Below are positions 1-13,479 of a DNA stretch of 64,000 bases, in pieces. The notes below the pieces were generated by a model, which did no database searches, was not told the origin of the DNA, and saw only the letters and a list, made by a program, of their open reading frames with translations. The stretch comes from Nymphaea colorata. Lineage: Eukaryota; Streptophyta; Magnoliopsida; Nymphaeales; Nymphaeaceae. Both the position numbers and the translations under genes were made by a program. The DNA lies in assembly GCF_008831285.2 (NCBI RefSeq), contig NC_045142.1, positions 14,697,354 through 14,761,353 of the forward strand, read 5' to 3'. Each line of letters begins with the position of its first letter. Position 1 is the stretch's first letter.

Positions 1-2020
1 AGAGAGATCCACACACACACACACTCTAGGTATCCAAAGTAGTTCAGCTGTTGGGCGCAGGGAAAGTGGTGCATGAAGCAGCACAAACTTGGGTTTTGTT
101 TGGGAATAGATGTTAGGAGAAATAGATCCACCCATCAATATAAGGATCAATATAAGGATCAACCGTTCCGACTGTCATTAACAGGGGATAATCAATCCAA
201 GGTCTAGGTTTTATCAAACTTGACAATTTATTTTTTCCACATGCATGTGTAGGAATTTGTTTTTAGATTTTTGGAGTTCATTTTGAACAAAAACATGGAG
301 TTGACGGAGAATATTTCTGTATTTCAGAAATTTAGGAGATTGGGTAATGTATTTGGAATGAGATTTTTGCATTAATCCTGGATTTTAGCAACGGAGCCTT
401 TATTTGATCTCAAAAATTGGAATTTTTAATTTTTGGTAGAATTGGGGATTTTGAAATGGAATTTCAAATAGAATTGGGAATTGAAATTAATTTTTGAATA
501 GAATTTGGGATTTGAAATTTTGTTTTGAAATTGAGATCTTGGAATTGGGCATTGAAAATTGAAGATTTGTGCTAGACTTTGGATTTTGACTTGAAAATTC
601 TTGGAATTGAGATTTGGTTTAAAAACCAAACATTGGTTTCGAAAAAATTGGATTTGATAGTTGAAATCTAGAAGTTTTGAAAATCGGATCTTGAAATTTC
701 TAAGCTTGGAATGGCTATAAATCGACCAATATCACGAGATATTGAATTTTGTTTTTGGAAGTATTGGGAAAACTTGATTTCATTTGATGGGTGAGATTAG
801 AAAATTGGATTTTGGGACTCCAAGACTAGCTTTCAAGAATTGTCTTGATTTAAAAAATTGGTTTTGGAATTTTGACCAAGACCGTGGAAATTTGCTTGAT
901 TTGGATTTGAAAATTGGTTTTATTTTGGAGAAAATTCAATCATGGATTTGAAATTGATTTTGAAAATGTAGGTTTTACATTCATTTTCGAAATTTTGTGT
1001 TTTTGCGTCAAAATAAATGAGGTGCTCAAGTTTTTGTCACAATATGACTTAGTCACGGTAGCGACTCCAACTTGATTCACTTAGATTTTGTGAAAGTGAG
1101 TGAGTGCATTTGTGAAGTGAGTGCATGCATGCATCATAGACTACATGTACATTCATAGTTCGCCCTCTTTCAATCCATGCATAATTTTAATGGAATATCA
1201 CATAGGTGTAGGTCCATCTTGTAGGTGGGAAATGTAGGACAACCTTGAAGCTTGTTTTTGATATCAAGAAAAGCTTTTGGAGATAATGTCCATGGGCTTA
1301 AATTTTTTGTTTTGAAAATAAGATTTCAAGGGTGTAAGACAGGCTTGGATGATCAAAACCCATCGCTTGGGAGTTTTGGGGATTTTAAGAAAAACTTCTC
1401 TTTGGATAAGGAAAATCTCATTTATGAGTTCCTCTAGGGTAGAGCATCAGCTTTTGAGTTTGGTTTAGAAATGGAGTTTCATTTTATAAGTTAGTTTTAA
1501 CTTGTTTTTGGCATGATATGTAGGCAAAAACTGGTTTCTTAGATCAAGAACCCAATATTTGAAAATCTTAAGAATTGGATCTAGAGGTTATGAATCTCTC
1601 CAAATTTCTCCATATTGATGCTTTTAGAAGATTGATTTTGAGTTGGAAATGACTTGGCTTTTGTAGAATTGATAAATCTGAAAATGCTAGGATCTTTGGA
1701 AATTCGTATGTTCAAATGGATTTTGGTGAAGAATGGATTTCTTTGATGATTTTGGATTTACTAAAAATCCTGGTTTTCTGGGGGTTTCTTTTGAAACCCA
1801 ACTAGGTTAACTTTTTTTTTGTTAGGTGTTGCTTTTTAACATCATAGAGATTTCTGAAATTTCAGAAATGGAATAGGTTGAAACAACGCCCATTTTGATT
1901 GATACATTTCACTTTCAAGATGGACCATACTCATAGATTGAGTAGATCTAATTCTTCGTGGAACCGTTTTGACAATAATCTATCGTGTGTTCAAAAAAAG
2001 AAAGAACATCCATGTTTCAT

Positions 2021-2062
<42 letters not shown>

Positions 2063-2288
2063 GTGTGCATTCATTCACTCAATAACATAGACGAAAGGAT
2101 GACATTCTCACCCAAACCATGGTGCTTTCCTTTCTCAATTTCAAACAAATGGGACCTATTAAAATCAGATTTTGAAAATACCATTTTTTTATTTTTGAAC
2201 ACAAAATTTGGCCTTAAATTGTTTAGTTGGATCGTGTGAGAATGCATGCACATATGCATTAATATGTACATTTTTCTTCGTACGAAGC
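1..2288 (-). repeat. 3' LTR of long-LTR gypsy element, distal part
   Basis: Homologous to about 20,490-21,940 from position 55 onward. A (CT)n microsatellite lies at about 2,023-2,056 and has no counterpart in the other LTR. The first 50 bases contain an AC tract and CTAGGTATCCAAAGT, which resembles the sequence right of the TC tract at 14,815, so they may belong to another repeat. Confidence 0.7.
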
Positions 2289-2293
2289 CAGCT

Positions 2294-2597
2294 TAAAAGG
2301 GAAGACACAAAGGAGATAATGTAATGTGGTTTGACTCAAGATTGAGTCTACATCCACGACCAAAGCAGTTTCTCTCTCACACTTCAATAGTTTGTGTGAG
2401 AGGTTCTATTGATTTTTAAAGGAATACACTGTTTGGAAATCTTTGTTGTTTCCTTACTTTTAGGATTACAATTGTTATCAATATCTTGACGATGTTCTTG
2501 GTTGCTCATTTGATCTTCTTTCCTAATTTTCTGATCAACTGAATCGGCAATAGTTTTGGTCAAGGCAGCACTTGTGCATTGATCCTTTTCTTCAATA
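2294..2597 (-). repeat. 3' LTR of copia element
   Basis: 304 bp, TATTGAAGAAAAGGATC...CTTCCCTTTTA on the minus strand, paired with 7017-7319. Shared words include CAAATGAGCAACC and CCTCTCACACAAAC. Confidence 0.88.
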
Positions 2598-5500
2598 GCC
2601 CCCCTCAAGCTAAACGGCCTTGGAAGAACGTTAAGGTTGACATGAATAGTCTCAAATGGTGTGCAAGCAAGGGGCTTGGTCATTGTATGAGCAAGCTGGT
2701 CAGTAGCTGGAATATGATGAACTGTAAGACGACGATGTTGCACATGATCTCGAATGAAATGAATATCGACTTCAATACGCTTTGTTCTTTGGTGAAAAAC
2801 TGGATTGGCAGTCAATTGAACAGCCCCCATATTGTCACACAGGATCCGGTAAATAATAGAAAGAGGTTCGCGAAGTTCTTGTAAGAAGTAAGAGATGGAG
2901 AGAACTTCTGATGCAGTGGAGACCAATGCCCTGCATTCTGCATCAGTACTAGATCTGGCAACAATATTTTGCTTCTTTGTATACCACAAAACTAAGGAAT
3001 CTCCAAGAAAAATAGCAAAGCCGGTAGTGGATTTACAATCATCAGGATTACCGGCTCAATCAACATCAGAATACGCTGTGAGGGATAAGCGCGAGGATGG
3101 CTGAATGAGAAACCCAAGATGGAAAGTATGCATAATGTAATGAACCATTTGTTTGACGGTGGCCCAATGAGCTCTGGTAGGTGCATGCATAAATTGACAG
3201 ACCTTGTTGGTAGCATAAGCAAGATCGGGTCTAGTAAGAGTAGCATATTGGAGAGCACCAACAATTTGGCGATAGGGAGAAGGATCAAGTAGTGGCGAGC
3301 CATCAAACTTAGACAACTTTTCTCCAACAGCTAAAGGGGAAGGTAGGGGCTTGGCATCAACCATGGTGCTTTGCTTGAGGAGGTCTTGCATGTACTGACA
3401 TTGAGAAAGAAAGAGCCCTTGAGGTGTAAATTGTGCTTCAACGCCAATAAAGTAACGTAGATGGCCAAGATTTTTTATAGACAATTCACACCCATTTGGC
3501 AGATAATTTGATGGATAGCGGCAAGGGAGCTTCCAGTGATCAATATATCATCAACACAAATAAGAATAAAAATTGAATGAGCACCCATAAATTTTAAAAA
3601 ATAGGGAAGTGTCAATCTTGGAGGTAGATAACCCATGTGAAATGAGAAATGAACTAAGTCTTTGGAACCAGGCTCGAGGAGCCTGCTTGAGGCCATAAAG
3701 AGCTTTATGCAACTTGCATACATAATGTGGATATTGAGTGCTAACAAAGCCTTGAGGTTGTAACATATAAACCACTTCAGATAAAGTGCCTTGCAAGAAA
3801 GCATTGTTGACATCTAATTGTTGAACCACCCATTGGTGCGAAACAGCAAGAGTAAGAACAATTCGAATCGTGGTGGGTTTTATCATAGGACTAAAGGTTT
3901 CAAAATAATCAATACCAAACTCCTGTGTATATCATTTTGCCACAAAACAAGCTTTGTATCTATCAATCTTGCCATCAGCTTTTCTCTTGATGTGATAGAC
4001 CCATTTATTGCCAACAGTATTTTGGAAGGGAGAGGCCGAACTAGAATCCAAGTTTTATTTTTCATCAAAGCATTGTATTCCTCAAGCATGGCATTGTGCC
4101 ATTGGGACAGTTTAGTGGCTTGGGTAAAGCTTTTGGGTTCAGTTTCTAAAGGAAGCTTGGTAATGTGAGTGATGTAACAAGGATTGGGCTTAAGAGATCT
4201 AGTTTGTAGGCGAGTGATCATGGAGTGAGTTTTGACGACAGGAGGTGGGGATTCATCAGATAAGGGTAATGTGGGGAAGATGGTGGTTGTTCGGTATTGA
4301 TGGGTTCATGTGAGGAAATAGATGTAGTGACAAGGGTAGGTGGTATTGGTGACAAGGCTGTAATGGGAAGAGGAATCTCCATTGGTGGAGATATTAAAGA
4401 AGATGGCAACTAAGAATTTAGGGCAGATATGGTTGTATAAGGAACAACATTTTCATCAAAGATGACATTACGGCAAATGTAAAGTCTTGAATTTGATGGA
4501 TTCAAGCAAAGATAACCTTTGCGTTTGGTGCTATGGACAAGGAATATGCATTTGGTACTTCGGCATTGCAGTTTATGAGCATTGTGGGGTGAAGATGAGG
4601 ATAGCAAGCACACCCAAAAATTTTAAGGAAGGCATAGTCTAGGGTTTGGTTAAGGAGAAGCTGAAATGGACTTTTCATGTTTGTAACAGGTGATAGCAAT
4701 CGGTTAATAAGAAATGCAGATGTAAGGAAAGCAAATCTCAATACTTGAGAGGAAGGCTAGCATGAGCAAGCAAGGTGAGTCCTGTCTCTACTATGTGACG
4801 ATGTTTTCACTCTACTCTCCCATTTTGCTGATGTGTGTGAGGAATGAAATGCGATGATCAATCCCACATGACTTTAAGTATGTTGATAAGGATCTAAATT
4901 CTCCTCCCCAAACATTTTGAAAGGCTTTTATGGGTCGTCCAAATTGTCTCTCAACAAGTTTTTAAAAGTCTTTGAAAATAGACAATACTTCAGACTTTCT
5001 TTTGATAATGAATAACCAAGTGAACCTTGAATATCTATCAACAAAATTAACATAGTAATAATATCCTTGCATGGAAACAATGGGCATAGGGCCCCAAACA
5101 TCAGAATATATAAAATCTAATGGTTCATTTATTTCAGGAGTAGAATTAGAAAAAGGTAAAGTATGACTCTTCTTCATTTGGCATCTTTCACACAAAGAGT
5201 CAAATTTATTGAAAATAAAAGGAAGCCCATATTTACGAAGAAGGGTGCCAAGTCGATCATGCCTTTTTTGCTGCGTAGTTCATTCACCAAATAATGCTGC
5301 TGGTTCATGCCCAATAGCTCCCAACTACAGTTTGTAGAGTCCTTACTCATTGTTTCCCTTGAGATGAACCTGCCTTGTCTTGGCATCCTTAACATAACAA
5401 AATTGTGGGTGAAATTCAAGCAACATGTCATTGTCTTTTGTAAATTTGTGAACTGAAAGTAGATTTTTGGTGATAGCCGGCACATACAAAATATCTTTCA

Positions 5501-6700
5501 TTATGAACTTGGAATCAATATGAGAGAAAACAGAGATACCAATGTGGGTAATGTTCAAACTTTGTCCATTACTGATGTGAACTTGATCTCCTCCATTGTA
5601 TTTGGATTGGATTGTCAAGTTGTTGAAATCTGGCGTAGCATGGTGTGTGGCTCCAAAGTCAGGGTACCATCCTCCATGATCAAATGAACCATATACGTCA
5701 GCGATATGTGCTTCAATAGATGGAGCATCATCAATTTTCCGAATTTTGTATGTTTTTCACTTCCATGCACCATGGCCAGATTGACGACATGCTTGACAAA
5801 CTGTGTGACAATTTGCAGCAATATGACCATTAGTTCCACAAACAAAGCAAGATCCAAACTGATTTTTGGGAGATCGATCTTGATTTGTACCACGACCTCT
5901 GTTATTCTTGAAATGATTTCACCAAAGTTTTGATTTTTCATAGTAAAGTTCACAAAATGGTACCTCTGTTTTATCCAATTGCCATTCATGAATGAGTAAC
6001 ATTGCAAGCAAGTCTTCCAAATTGATAGGGTCGAACCTAGGGTTTAACACAGTCCTAAGAGACCCATATTCTCTTGATGGTAAACCAGCCATCATGCAGG
6101 TGATCAGATCATCATCATCCACTGGTTTAGGTGCCAGCGCTAATTGGTGGGCAATACTTTTTGTTCGACAAAAATATTCTGAAATAGTTTATGTTCCTTT
6201 TCATAAATTCTGAAGCTGGCTTTTCAACTATTGAGTTCTAGCTCTTGATCAAGCAGCATACATATGCCTGAGAGCATTCCATAATTCATGGGAGGAAGAG
6301 AGTCCCACAACATGACTACGAACAAGATCAGTTAAAGACGAGAGAATCCAACTTAATAAAAGCTGATCCAATCTATGTCATTCATCATATTTCGGATTGC
6401 GTCGCTTTATGCCATTGCTGTCAGTTATCCATTCAGATGGACATGGTTGTTTACCATCTATGAAACCCATAAGATTATAACTCTTAAAAAGAAGCATGAA
6501 CTATGATTCCCAAATCAAATAATTATCCGATGCAAGCTTAATGGAAAGGAAGATACCGCAGATTTGTAGGCACAGGAAGCACATGAAAGATCTGATCTGT
6601 ATCTTGTGATGTGTCTGGTGTAGCAGACTCTTATGCATGATTGCTGGTGTTTTCAGCCATTTTTGAATGAAATCTGAAGGAAACTCACCGTAGAAAGCCA
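2598..6700 (-). pseudogene. copia Gag-Pol, many frameshifts and stops
   Basis: Recognisable in order: gag (6,700-5,900); CCHC knuckle CFVCGTNGHIAANC near 5,830; a protease remnant with ILYVPAITKNLLSVHK near 5,490; integrase GPMPIVSMQGYYYYVNFVDR near 5,090 and FLTSAFLINRLLS near 4,725; reverse transcriptase QLDVNNAFLQGTLSEVVYML near 3,820, CVDDILITGSS near 3,560, and NLGHLRYFIGVE; RNase H KKQNIVARSSTDAECRAL (2,975) and FHQRTKRIEVDIHFIRDHVQ. Frames change repeatedly and the protease active-site region is poorly preserved, so it is inactive. Confidence 0.9.
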
Positions 6701-7016
6701 CAGGACAACTCTTTGATTACTGGCTGAGATTCAGAAAATCAATCGCTTCTTCCTTTAACCTCAGGATAACTCTCTGGTCACTATGCGAAGATTCAAAAAA
6801 TGATCACTTCCTCCTCATGACTCCAAAAAATCTGAAACCACTTAGGAATGATCTGCAGATGTCTAGGATTTCTTTGGATTCTTGCTCGACAACTAATTTC
6901 GCCATATTTGAAGACGCCAATAGAATCTATAACCATGAGCAGGCGGTGATTTCTGGTTGCTGGTGATTTCCAGTTGCCATCTATTTTTCACGGCTGCTTC
7001 TCCTGCTCAGATACCA

Positions 7017-7319
7017 TAAAAGGGAAGACGCAAAGGAGATAATGTAACGTGGTTCAACTCAGGATTGAGTCTACATCCATTACCAAAGCAGTTTCTCTCT
7101 CACACTTCAATCGTTTGTGTGAGAGGTTCTATTGATTTTTAAAGGAATGCACTGTTTGGAAATCTCATTGTTTCCTTATTTTTAGGATTACAATCGTTGT
7201 CAATATCTTGACGATATTCTCGGTTGCTCATTTGATCTCCTTTCCTAATTTTCTGATCAACTGAATCAGCAATAGTTTTGGTCACCGCAGCTTTCTTGCA
7301 TTGATCCTTATCTTCAATA
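7017..7319 (-). repeat. 5' LTR of copia element
   Basis: 303 bp, TATTGAAGATAAGGATC...CTTCCCTTTTA. It is followed at 7016 by the primer-site sequence TGGTATCTGAGC, one base from the usual TGGTATCAGAGC. Confidence 0.88.
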
Positions 7320-7324
7320 CAACT

Positions 7325-10300
7325 TAATACCCAACTTTTAAAATAGAGAAAATCCCAGCCCAACCCGCAAGCATTTGTCATTTCCATTCATCATTCACAT
7401 GAAGATGCATACATTGAAGCATCCACCATTTTTAGCAATATAACACTTAGGAAAATGTCACAATCACGAGGATTAGAATGGTAAAGACATGCATGAAAGC
7501 TGCTGTTCTAGGACAGCAAATGGGCTGCCGTCTTTGACATGAGATAGCTTGGCGAAGACCCCAAACCATGGGACTAGTTAGGGCATCAATTAGGATGTCG
7601 AACCACCAAAATTTTGCAAGCTGGTGGTTGACTTATTGATTTTGATAAAATAGCCGAATAAGCCAATTGATTTGAGCGTTAGGGAATCAAAAACCAAGGG
7701 CATTTTAACCTTGGTTTTTAACTTGATAGATGGAGGTGATGACTTCACCACGGCTGCTGCAGAGCAAGCCATGGTGGAGGCAATCTGACAATATTAGCAA
7801 CCCGCCCCTTTGTGGCTGCTAAATGAGGTCCAGTCATCATTTTTTAATTTGGAAATAGTTCAGACATGCATGACCATATATTTAAATAAGATGCAAGTTA
7901 AAGAAGTAACTAACCTGAGTTGTTGGAAGGTTTGAGGTGAACACAAGCTGGAATGATGCCTAAAACAGCGATTTGGACTTGATGCTGAGACAATGATCAG
8001 CTTGAGCAGGGGTCGGTTAGTGGGCTGAACCAGTTTGATCAGCTGGGTGATGCCAGATTGAACCAGTTTGGTGACACCTTTGCTGGTGACGTCTTGAGCA
8101 AGGAGCCAGCTAGAGCAGGGTGCTGGTTAGAGGATCTGAAGCTGGCTGAATTAGAGAGCAGCTTAGGCGATTTGAAATCGGCTCAAGCTTAGGGATGCCT
8201 ATCCTGAAAACAGCTTGGGCGCCTAGGCTGGAAATGTCCAGGCAAGGATGCCGAATCTAAGAATAAGCTTGGGTTGAAACGTTTTGGGCAGTGATGCCAA
8301 GACTGGGGCTCGGCTGGGCTGAGACGCCTGAGCAGGGGGAGTCGGCTAGATCAGGGGCCACGTAGATGACTTGGATTTTGAGCCAAGTTGAGAATCCCTA
8401 CCTTGAATGAACCTTGGAGGCAGAGGTCAGCTAGAGCTGGAGCAGTTGAAGCTTGGGCTGAGGCAGAGCTCAAGTTGACACGAACCTAATGATGCCTTTG
8501 GCTGGAAGAGCTAATGTCCAAGGCTGGTGTCTTCTTCTTAGTTGCTGTTGTAACTAGATATCTTGGTTGGTGAGGAGACAGCTGGAGGAGTTGACGCCCA
8601 AGGCTGGTTGTCCTCCTTGTGACTGCTTGTTGCTAGGTGAGAAGATATTGTTAGCTAGAGCAAGAGAGCTAGAGGGGGTTCCTTAGCTGGTCTGAGGGGC
8701 TGGGGTTTTGGACAAATTTCTTGAAAACGAAAAAAATCAAGGAGCAATGTGCATGATTTTGGCATTGGGAGGAAGCTAGAGCTGCATGCCAGGGACACCT
8801 CCTCCCTTTCCAATCAGCTCTTCTTCTTTTGCTTCATTGTCTTGTTTGCTTAGCTTGCAAATCGAGGAAGCATGTCTGTGTTGTCTCTTCATGTTAGCTG
8901 CAAGAAAGCTAGTCTTTGACTAGCTTGTTATGCTCAAATGAAGAAAGAAGAGAAAGAGGAGACATTTTTAAGACTAGTTCCCCTCTAACCTAACCAGAAT
9001 TTTTGGTTTCTCTCTTGGAAGAAGCTACAACGGCACGCCTAGCTGGGCTGCCATTAATTTGTTTTTTTTTTTGGAAAACTCTTGTTTCATTCTCTTGAAA
9101 TTAAAAGTAGGGGACGGGCATGTCTTTTTTTTTTACACTTTTCCCTCTTGTCTTTTGGGAAATTCCAAAAGAGGATGAGGAAGAACATATTCCTCAGATG
9201 CCTCCTTGGTTTTTCTTTATTTCAAAAAACTAATTAGTTTGTTCTGAAAATGTTGAAAAGAGTATGCCCACTTAAGTGATTGTTTGCTTAATTGATCTAG
9301 ATCTTCTTTGCTTAATTGATCTAAATGATTGTCAATCTAGTCTCGAGCAATCATCATAGCGTGTTAAGATAGGAAAACCCCTTTTGGTTTGTTTTAACTT
9401 CAAACGGATTTTGGTCTGAGCTAATTCCAAATTGAGATTTTAGTTTCTTAAAGAGAGCTAATTTTTGAATTAACTCCTAGATAGTTTTAGGAAAATTTAG
9501 GAAGTCCATGCTCTAAGCAAATAGTTCTTGGATTTTTCTTAGGTTGAGTCGTTCTTGAATAAATCTAAGAAAGAGAATAGAGAGAAAGAAAGTCACGTCG
9601 ACTTGTTTTTTCTCTTCGTGTTTGAATATGATCAAAAGAAGATTTTAATTCTGACTGATGAGAATCTTAATCATAATTGAAACTTTGAGTTTTAGATCTT
9701 GATTTAGAACAATCTCAAATTTTATTTCGAAATTTAGTTCAAATTTGACAAAAAATTCTAATTTTTAAAGTTCGTTGTTGTAATTAGAATTTTGCAAGTG
9801 GTTCCTAGCCATGGATCTAGGATTTCATTAGGTGGACATCGACTTCGGTCTAGGATATTTTTTAGAAATTTTGAAATTTTTCAAGAGAGCTAATTTTTGA
9901 ATTAACTCCAGATAGTTTTAGGAAAATTTAGGTAGTCCATGCTCTAAGCAAATAGTTCTTGGATTTTTCTTAGGTTGAGTCATTCTTGAATAAATCTAAG
10001 AAAGAGAATAGAGAGAAAGAAAGTCACGTCGACCTGTTTTTTCTCTTCGTGTTTGAATATGATCAAAAGAAGATTTTAATTCTCACTGATGAGAATCTTA
10101 ATCATAATTGAAACTTTGAGTTTTAGATCTTGATTTAGATCAATCTCAAATTTTATTTCGAAATTTTGTTCAAATTTGACAAAAATTCTAATTTTTGCAG
10201 TTCGTTGTTGTAATTAGAATTTTGCAAGTGGTTCCTAGCCATGGATCTAGGATTTCATTAGGTGGACATCGACTTCGGTCTAGGATATTTTTTAGAAATT

Positions 10301-10789
10301 TTGAAATTTTTCAAGAGAGCTAATTTTTGAATTAACTCCAGATAGTTTTAGGAAAATTTAGGAAGTCCATGCTCTAAGCAAATAGTTCTTGGATTTTTCT
10401 TAGGTTGAGTCGTTCTGGAATAAATCTAAGAAAGAGAATAGAGAGAAAGAAAGTCACGTCGACTTGTTTTTTCTCTTCGTGTTTGAATATGATCAAAAGA
10501 AGATTTTAATTCTCACTGATGAGAATGTTAATCATAATTGAAACTTTGAGTTTTAGATCTTGATTTAGATCAATCTCAAATTTTATTTCGAAATTTTGTT
10601 CAAATTTGACAAAAATTCTAATTTTTGCAGGTCGTTGTTGTAATTAGAATTTTGCAAGTGGTTCCTAGCCATGGATCTAGGATTTCATTAGGTGGACATC
10701 GACTTCGGTCTAGGATATTTTTTAGAAATTTTGAAATTTTTCATTTGGAAAAAAATGGTAAAATTTGAAAAAAAATTGGGGTTTAAACA
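7325..10789 (-). repeat. 3' LTR of long-LTR gypsy element, proximal part
   Basis: Continues the LTR on the other side of the copia insertion. It is homologous to 21,945-24,486 and starts TGTTTAAACCCC on the minus strand at 10,789. It contains three tandem copies of a 430-bp segment that is single in the 5' LTR. Confidence 0.78.
9451..10742. repeat. Tandem triplication, about 430-bp unit
   Basis: Units begin AAGAGAGCTAATTTTTGAAT at 9451, 9883 and 10313 and are nearly identical (a few substitutions and single-base gaps). Each contains GTCACGTCGAC and CACTGATGAGAATCTTAATC or a near variant. The 5' LTR has one diverged copy at about 24,005-24,460. Confidence 0.95.
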
Positions 10790-10804
10790 GATGTCCCTCT
10801 TTGT
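10790..10804 (-). promoter_or_regulatory. Polypurine tract before 3' LTR
   Basis: The minus strand reads AAAGAGGGACATC directly before TGTTTAAACC. Purine-rich GGG-ACATCTGT borders are usual for plus-strand priming in Tat-like elements. Confidence 0.55.
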
Positions 10805-12180
10805 TGTTGAGCAAACCGAAGACTTTGTTTAGCGGCAAAGACACACACAACAAATTTTTGTAAATTGATTTGAAAGTTTTCCTTTTGAGTGTTGTTATCT
10901 TTTTGTGAAGAGCAATTTCTGGGGCAGGAGTTTGCATGTATAATTTCTTCCTTCATATCATAGGAAACGTTGTAGAGGAATTGTTATTGATTAGAGAAAT
11001 CTTGTAATTGCGAAAAGTTTTTGTATTTTGTTTTTCGGAGGACTTAGTGCTTTATGTTTTATGTCTCTTGGCAAGCGCTATTTCTTTTTGTTTTGTTTTT
11101 TGCCTTTCTTGGCTTTAGCTTTTGAATTTTTGATTTTCTTTCAAGTCATCCTTCACTTCTGGGGGAAATGCCTCACCACCCGAAGAGCTACTATGGAGTT
11201 CCACTACTTTGGTGGTTTTATGTAGTTTGTTTTGTGCTTTGTCATGTTTGTGGCTTTCTACTAAACCCTTTTAGTAAGTTTTGGGTTGATAGCTCCCAAA
11301 CTAGTTGGCCTTAGGGTATCAAGTGTAAACCACCCATCTGACTTACTTGCTCGAGTCTACAAGATTTTAGGAGGCCTGATGTAAGTAAAATGTTTATGGA
11401 TTGCTTTCTAGCTTCACAGTGTAATGTAGGTCATATGCCCACCCGCAGAGCTTTTGAACTAGATGAACTTTTACACTCACCACGAGCCCATCACTCAACT
11501 CATTTTGTTTGCCATCGTTTTCCTTGTCTTGCCAAGGACTATTAGGCTATGAAGACTTTTCTTCCTTGGTGTCTCATGCTACACATTCGCAATTTGTTCT
11601 GTTTGTCAAGATCAATATCAATTTCTAGACGTTGATCCCTCAATTTCATTGGAATCTCTTGTACATTGCAAACCAATGCCCCTTGTGTTAGTTTGTTCAT
11701 AGTTAGATTGTGAACTCACTCTTTGGAATTTGAAAATTGTTTGTAGAAAGTGTTTGTAAAAATTGTGATTGCAATGTGGAGGGCGTCATTGTGTAGATAG
11801 CCTCCATTGGGGAGATCTTCACCTGTGAAGTATATTGGGCCATTTTGGTACAATCTATAGGCCCATTGGTCTCTTCTGTTTAGGCAGAATTTTCCAGTCT
11901 TGATTCAGGTTGGAGGTTCTTGCAAATTGTATAGTGTTTCCAAAGGCTCTGGCTCTGATTCTCCTTCTTCTATCGGGGTAGAACTGATAGCGGTGCTTCT
12001 CCAAAACTAGTTGTTCCTTTATCTTTCCTTGCTAGTAGTTTAAAGAAGTTAACAAGAGTTTCCTTCTTGTGAGTCACCATGACATGCTGCTTAGATGGGG
12101 TAGAAGTGTGTTTGATCATTGGATCTATTTCTTTTTCATGTTTTGGAAAAGGAATGGTGATTACCTCTTGCTATATAGAG
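10805..12180. other. Interior of long-LTR element, no recognised coding
   Basis: T-rich on the plus strand with no frame of note. This is where pol would be expected in an autonomous element, but no reverse transcriptase, integrase or protease motif is visible on the minus strand. Confidence 0.5.
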
Positions 12181-13147
12181 TCACCTTTATAATTTCTTTG
12201 TCTACTGCATAATGTATTATATTCTTCAGTACCAGACGCTCTTCTGTATCATGTCACAGTGCTCAATGGAATTTGTGAAATTGAGTTTTGTTCCTCCCCA
12301 TGGCAGGAGGAGGATTGGTAACGTTGGGCAATAGTGTGCCCCTTTCCAGTAATTCATTCATGATTTCTTTATAGGGTTGCTTTAAGATTGTGAATTTTAT
12401 ATCATGACTCCAGCTGGGTACTTGTTGTTGTTGTTGTTGTTGTTGCTGATGTTGGGTCCAGCTTTGGAGTCAATTTTTCTGTCTTCACTGTGTTTGTGAT
12501 GACATTGGCAGGAACATGATGGGCCTTGTTCTTTCTGAGCTCTTCTTTGTGTTTGATAGGTATTACTGCATCAAATGCCCCAATTCTGTGCCAGTTTCAA
12601 TGCATTCAGCCCTTTCCGTTAAGTCAATGAATGACTTTATAGTAGCATTGGAAATTAAGCTTCCCAATAGCTCAGAGAGATTGTTGGTAATTAACTCCAA
12701 GGCATGAGATTGGGATATTTGATGCCCTATTTTTTTGCAAACCGATCTCCACCTCTCAATGAAGTTTCTGACCTTTTCTGCAAGCCTTTGTCTGAAGTTG
12801 CATAGGGTAGTGATAGTTGGAGCAGTTTCCATGTTATGAATGAACCACTCAATGAACAAATTGATTAATTTGTCGAAATTGTTGAGCAATACTGGGTTGA
12901 CATGCTTTCAATACCATTGTGCTGCTATACCTTCTAGGCTATGTAGAAAGCAACGAAAGGGAGCACGATGGTTGTTTTTGAACTTGTAACATTGGGGAAA
13001 GAACATCACCAAATGAGTTTTAGGGTCTCTCTGGCCATCAAACTTCACAAATTTCTTTGGCAAATTTTTCATGTACTTGTTATTTTCAAAGCTTTCATAG
13101 AAGTCTTCGTAGGTGAAATTCTGTTTGTTCTTTCCTTTAAGCTGCAC
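12181..13147 (-). pseudogene. gypsy gag of long-LTR element
   Basis: The segment at 13,147-12,908 contains LPKKFVKFDGQRDPKTHLVMF and ends EGIAAQWY; at 12,889-12,563 are NFRQRLAEKVRNFIERWRSV and ELITNNLS. These match the capsid helices of gypsy Gag (KFDG..DP..HL...LQ.SL.G.A..WY; F..RW). A (GTT)n run at 12,421 is followed by KFTILKQPYKEIMNELLERG and a PPP stretch, the usual linker before the knuckle. Stops break the frame and no intact knuckle was found. Confidence 0.78.
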
Positions 13148-13479
13148 GGTGTTTAGCTTCCTCTCTAGTTCTTGGAGCTTGATTTTTATAGATTCCTCCT
13201 TCTTCTTTTACTCTTTGAGGGTTTGCTTGTTTTTCACCACTACTAGTTTCAGTAGTAGTAGTGGTGTTGCTGGAAGTATCACTATCGCTAGACAATGATT
13301 CCTCAACTTTCTTCTTCTTTTTTTCTTTTTGTCAACTTTTGCTCGTTCTTTGTTGAATCTGAGCATGAATTGGCAGAACTTTTCGTATTCCTTCTGATGG
13401 ATTTAGGAGCTTTCGAGGTGGTGCTAGAGCTTGAGAATGATTTCTCAACTTAATTAAGAGGAAGTGGTGCTCAGACTGC

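Larger units (their letters stand above)
2294..7319 (-). mobile_element. Complete but decayed Ty1/copia element (5,026 bp)
   Basis: LTRs at 7017-7319 (5') and 2294-2597 (3') bound an interior with gag to RNase H remnants. The primer site TGGTATCTGAGC directly follows the 5' LTR. The polypurine tract GAGGGGGGC precedes the 3' LTR. The flanks carry a 5-bp target duplication with one change (plus strand CAGCT at 2289-2293, CAACT at 7320-7324). It is inserted in the 3' LTR of the long-LTR gypsy element. The LTRs differ at many sites, so the insertion is old. Confidence 0.93.

Noticed and set aside
1899-2271. Short frames over the CT microsatellite near 2.0 kb
   Set aside because: Repeat-derived Ser-Leu runs inside an LTR.
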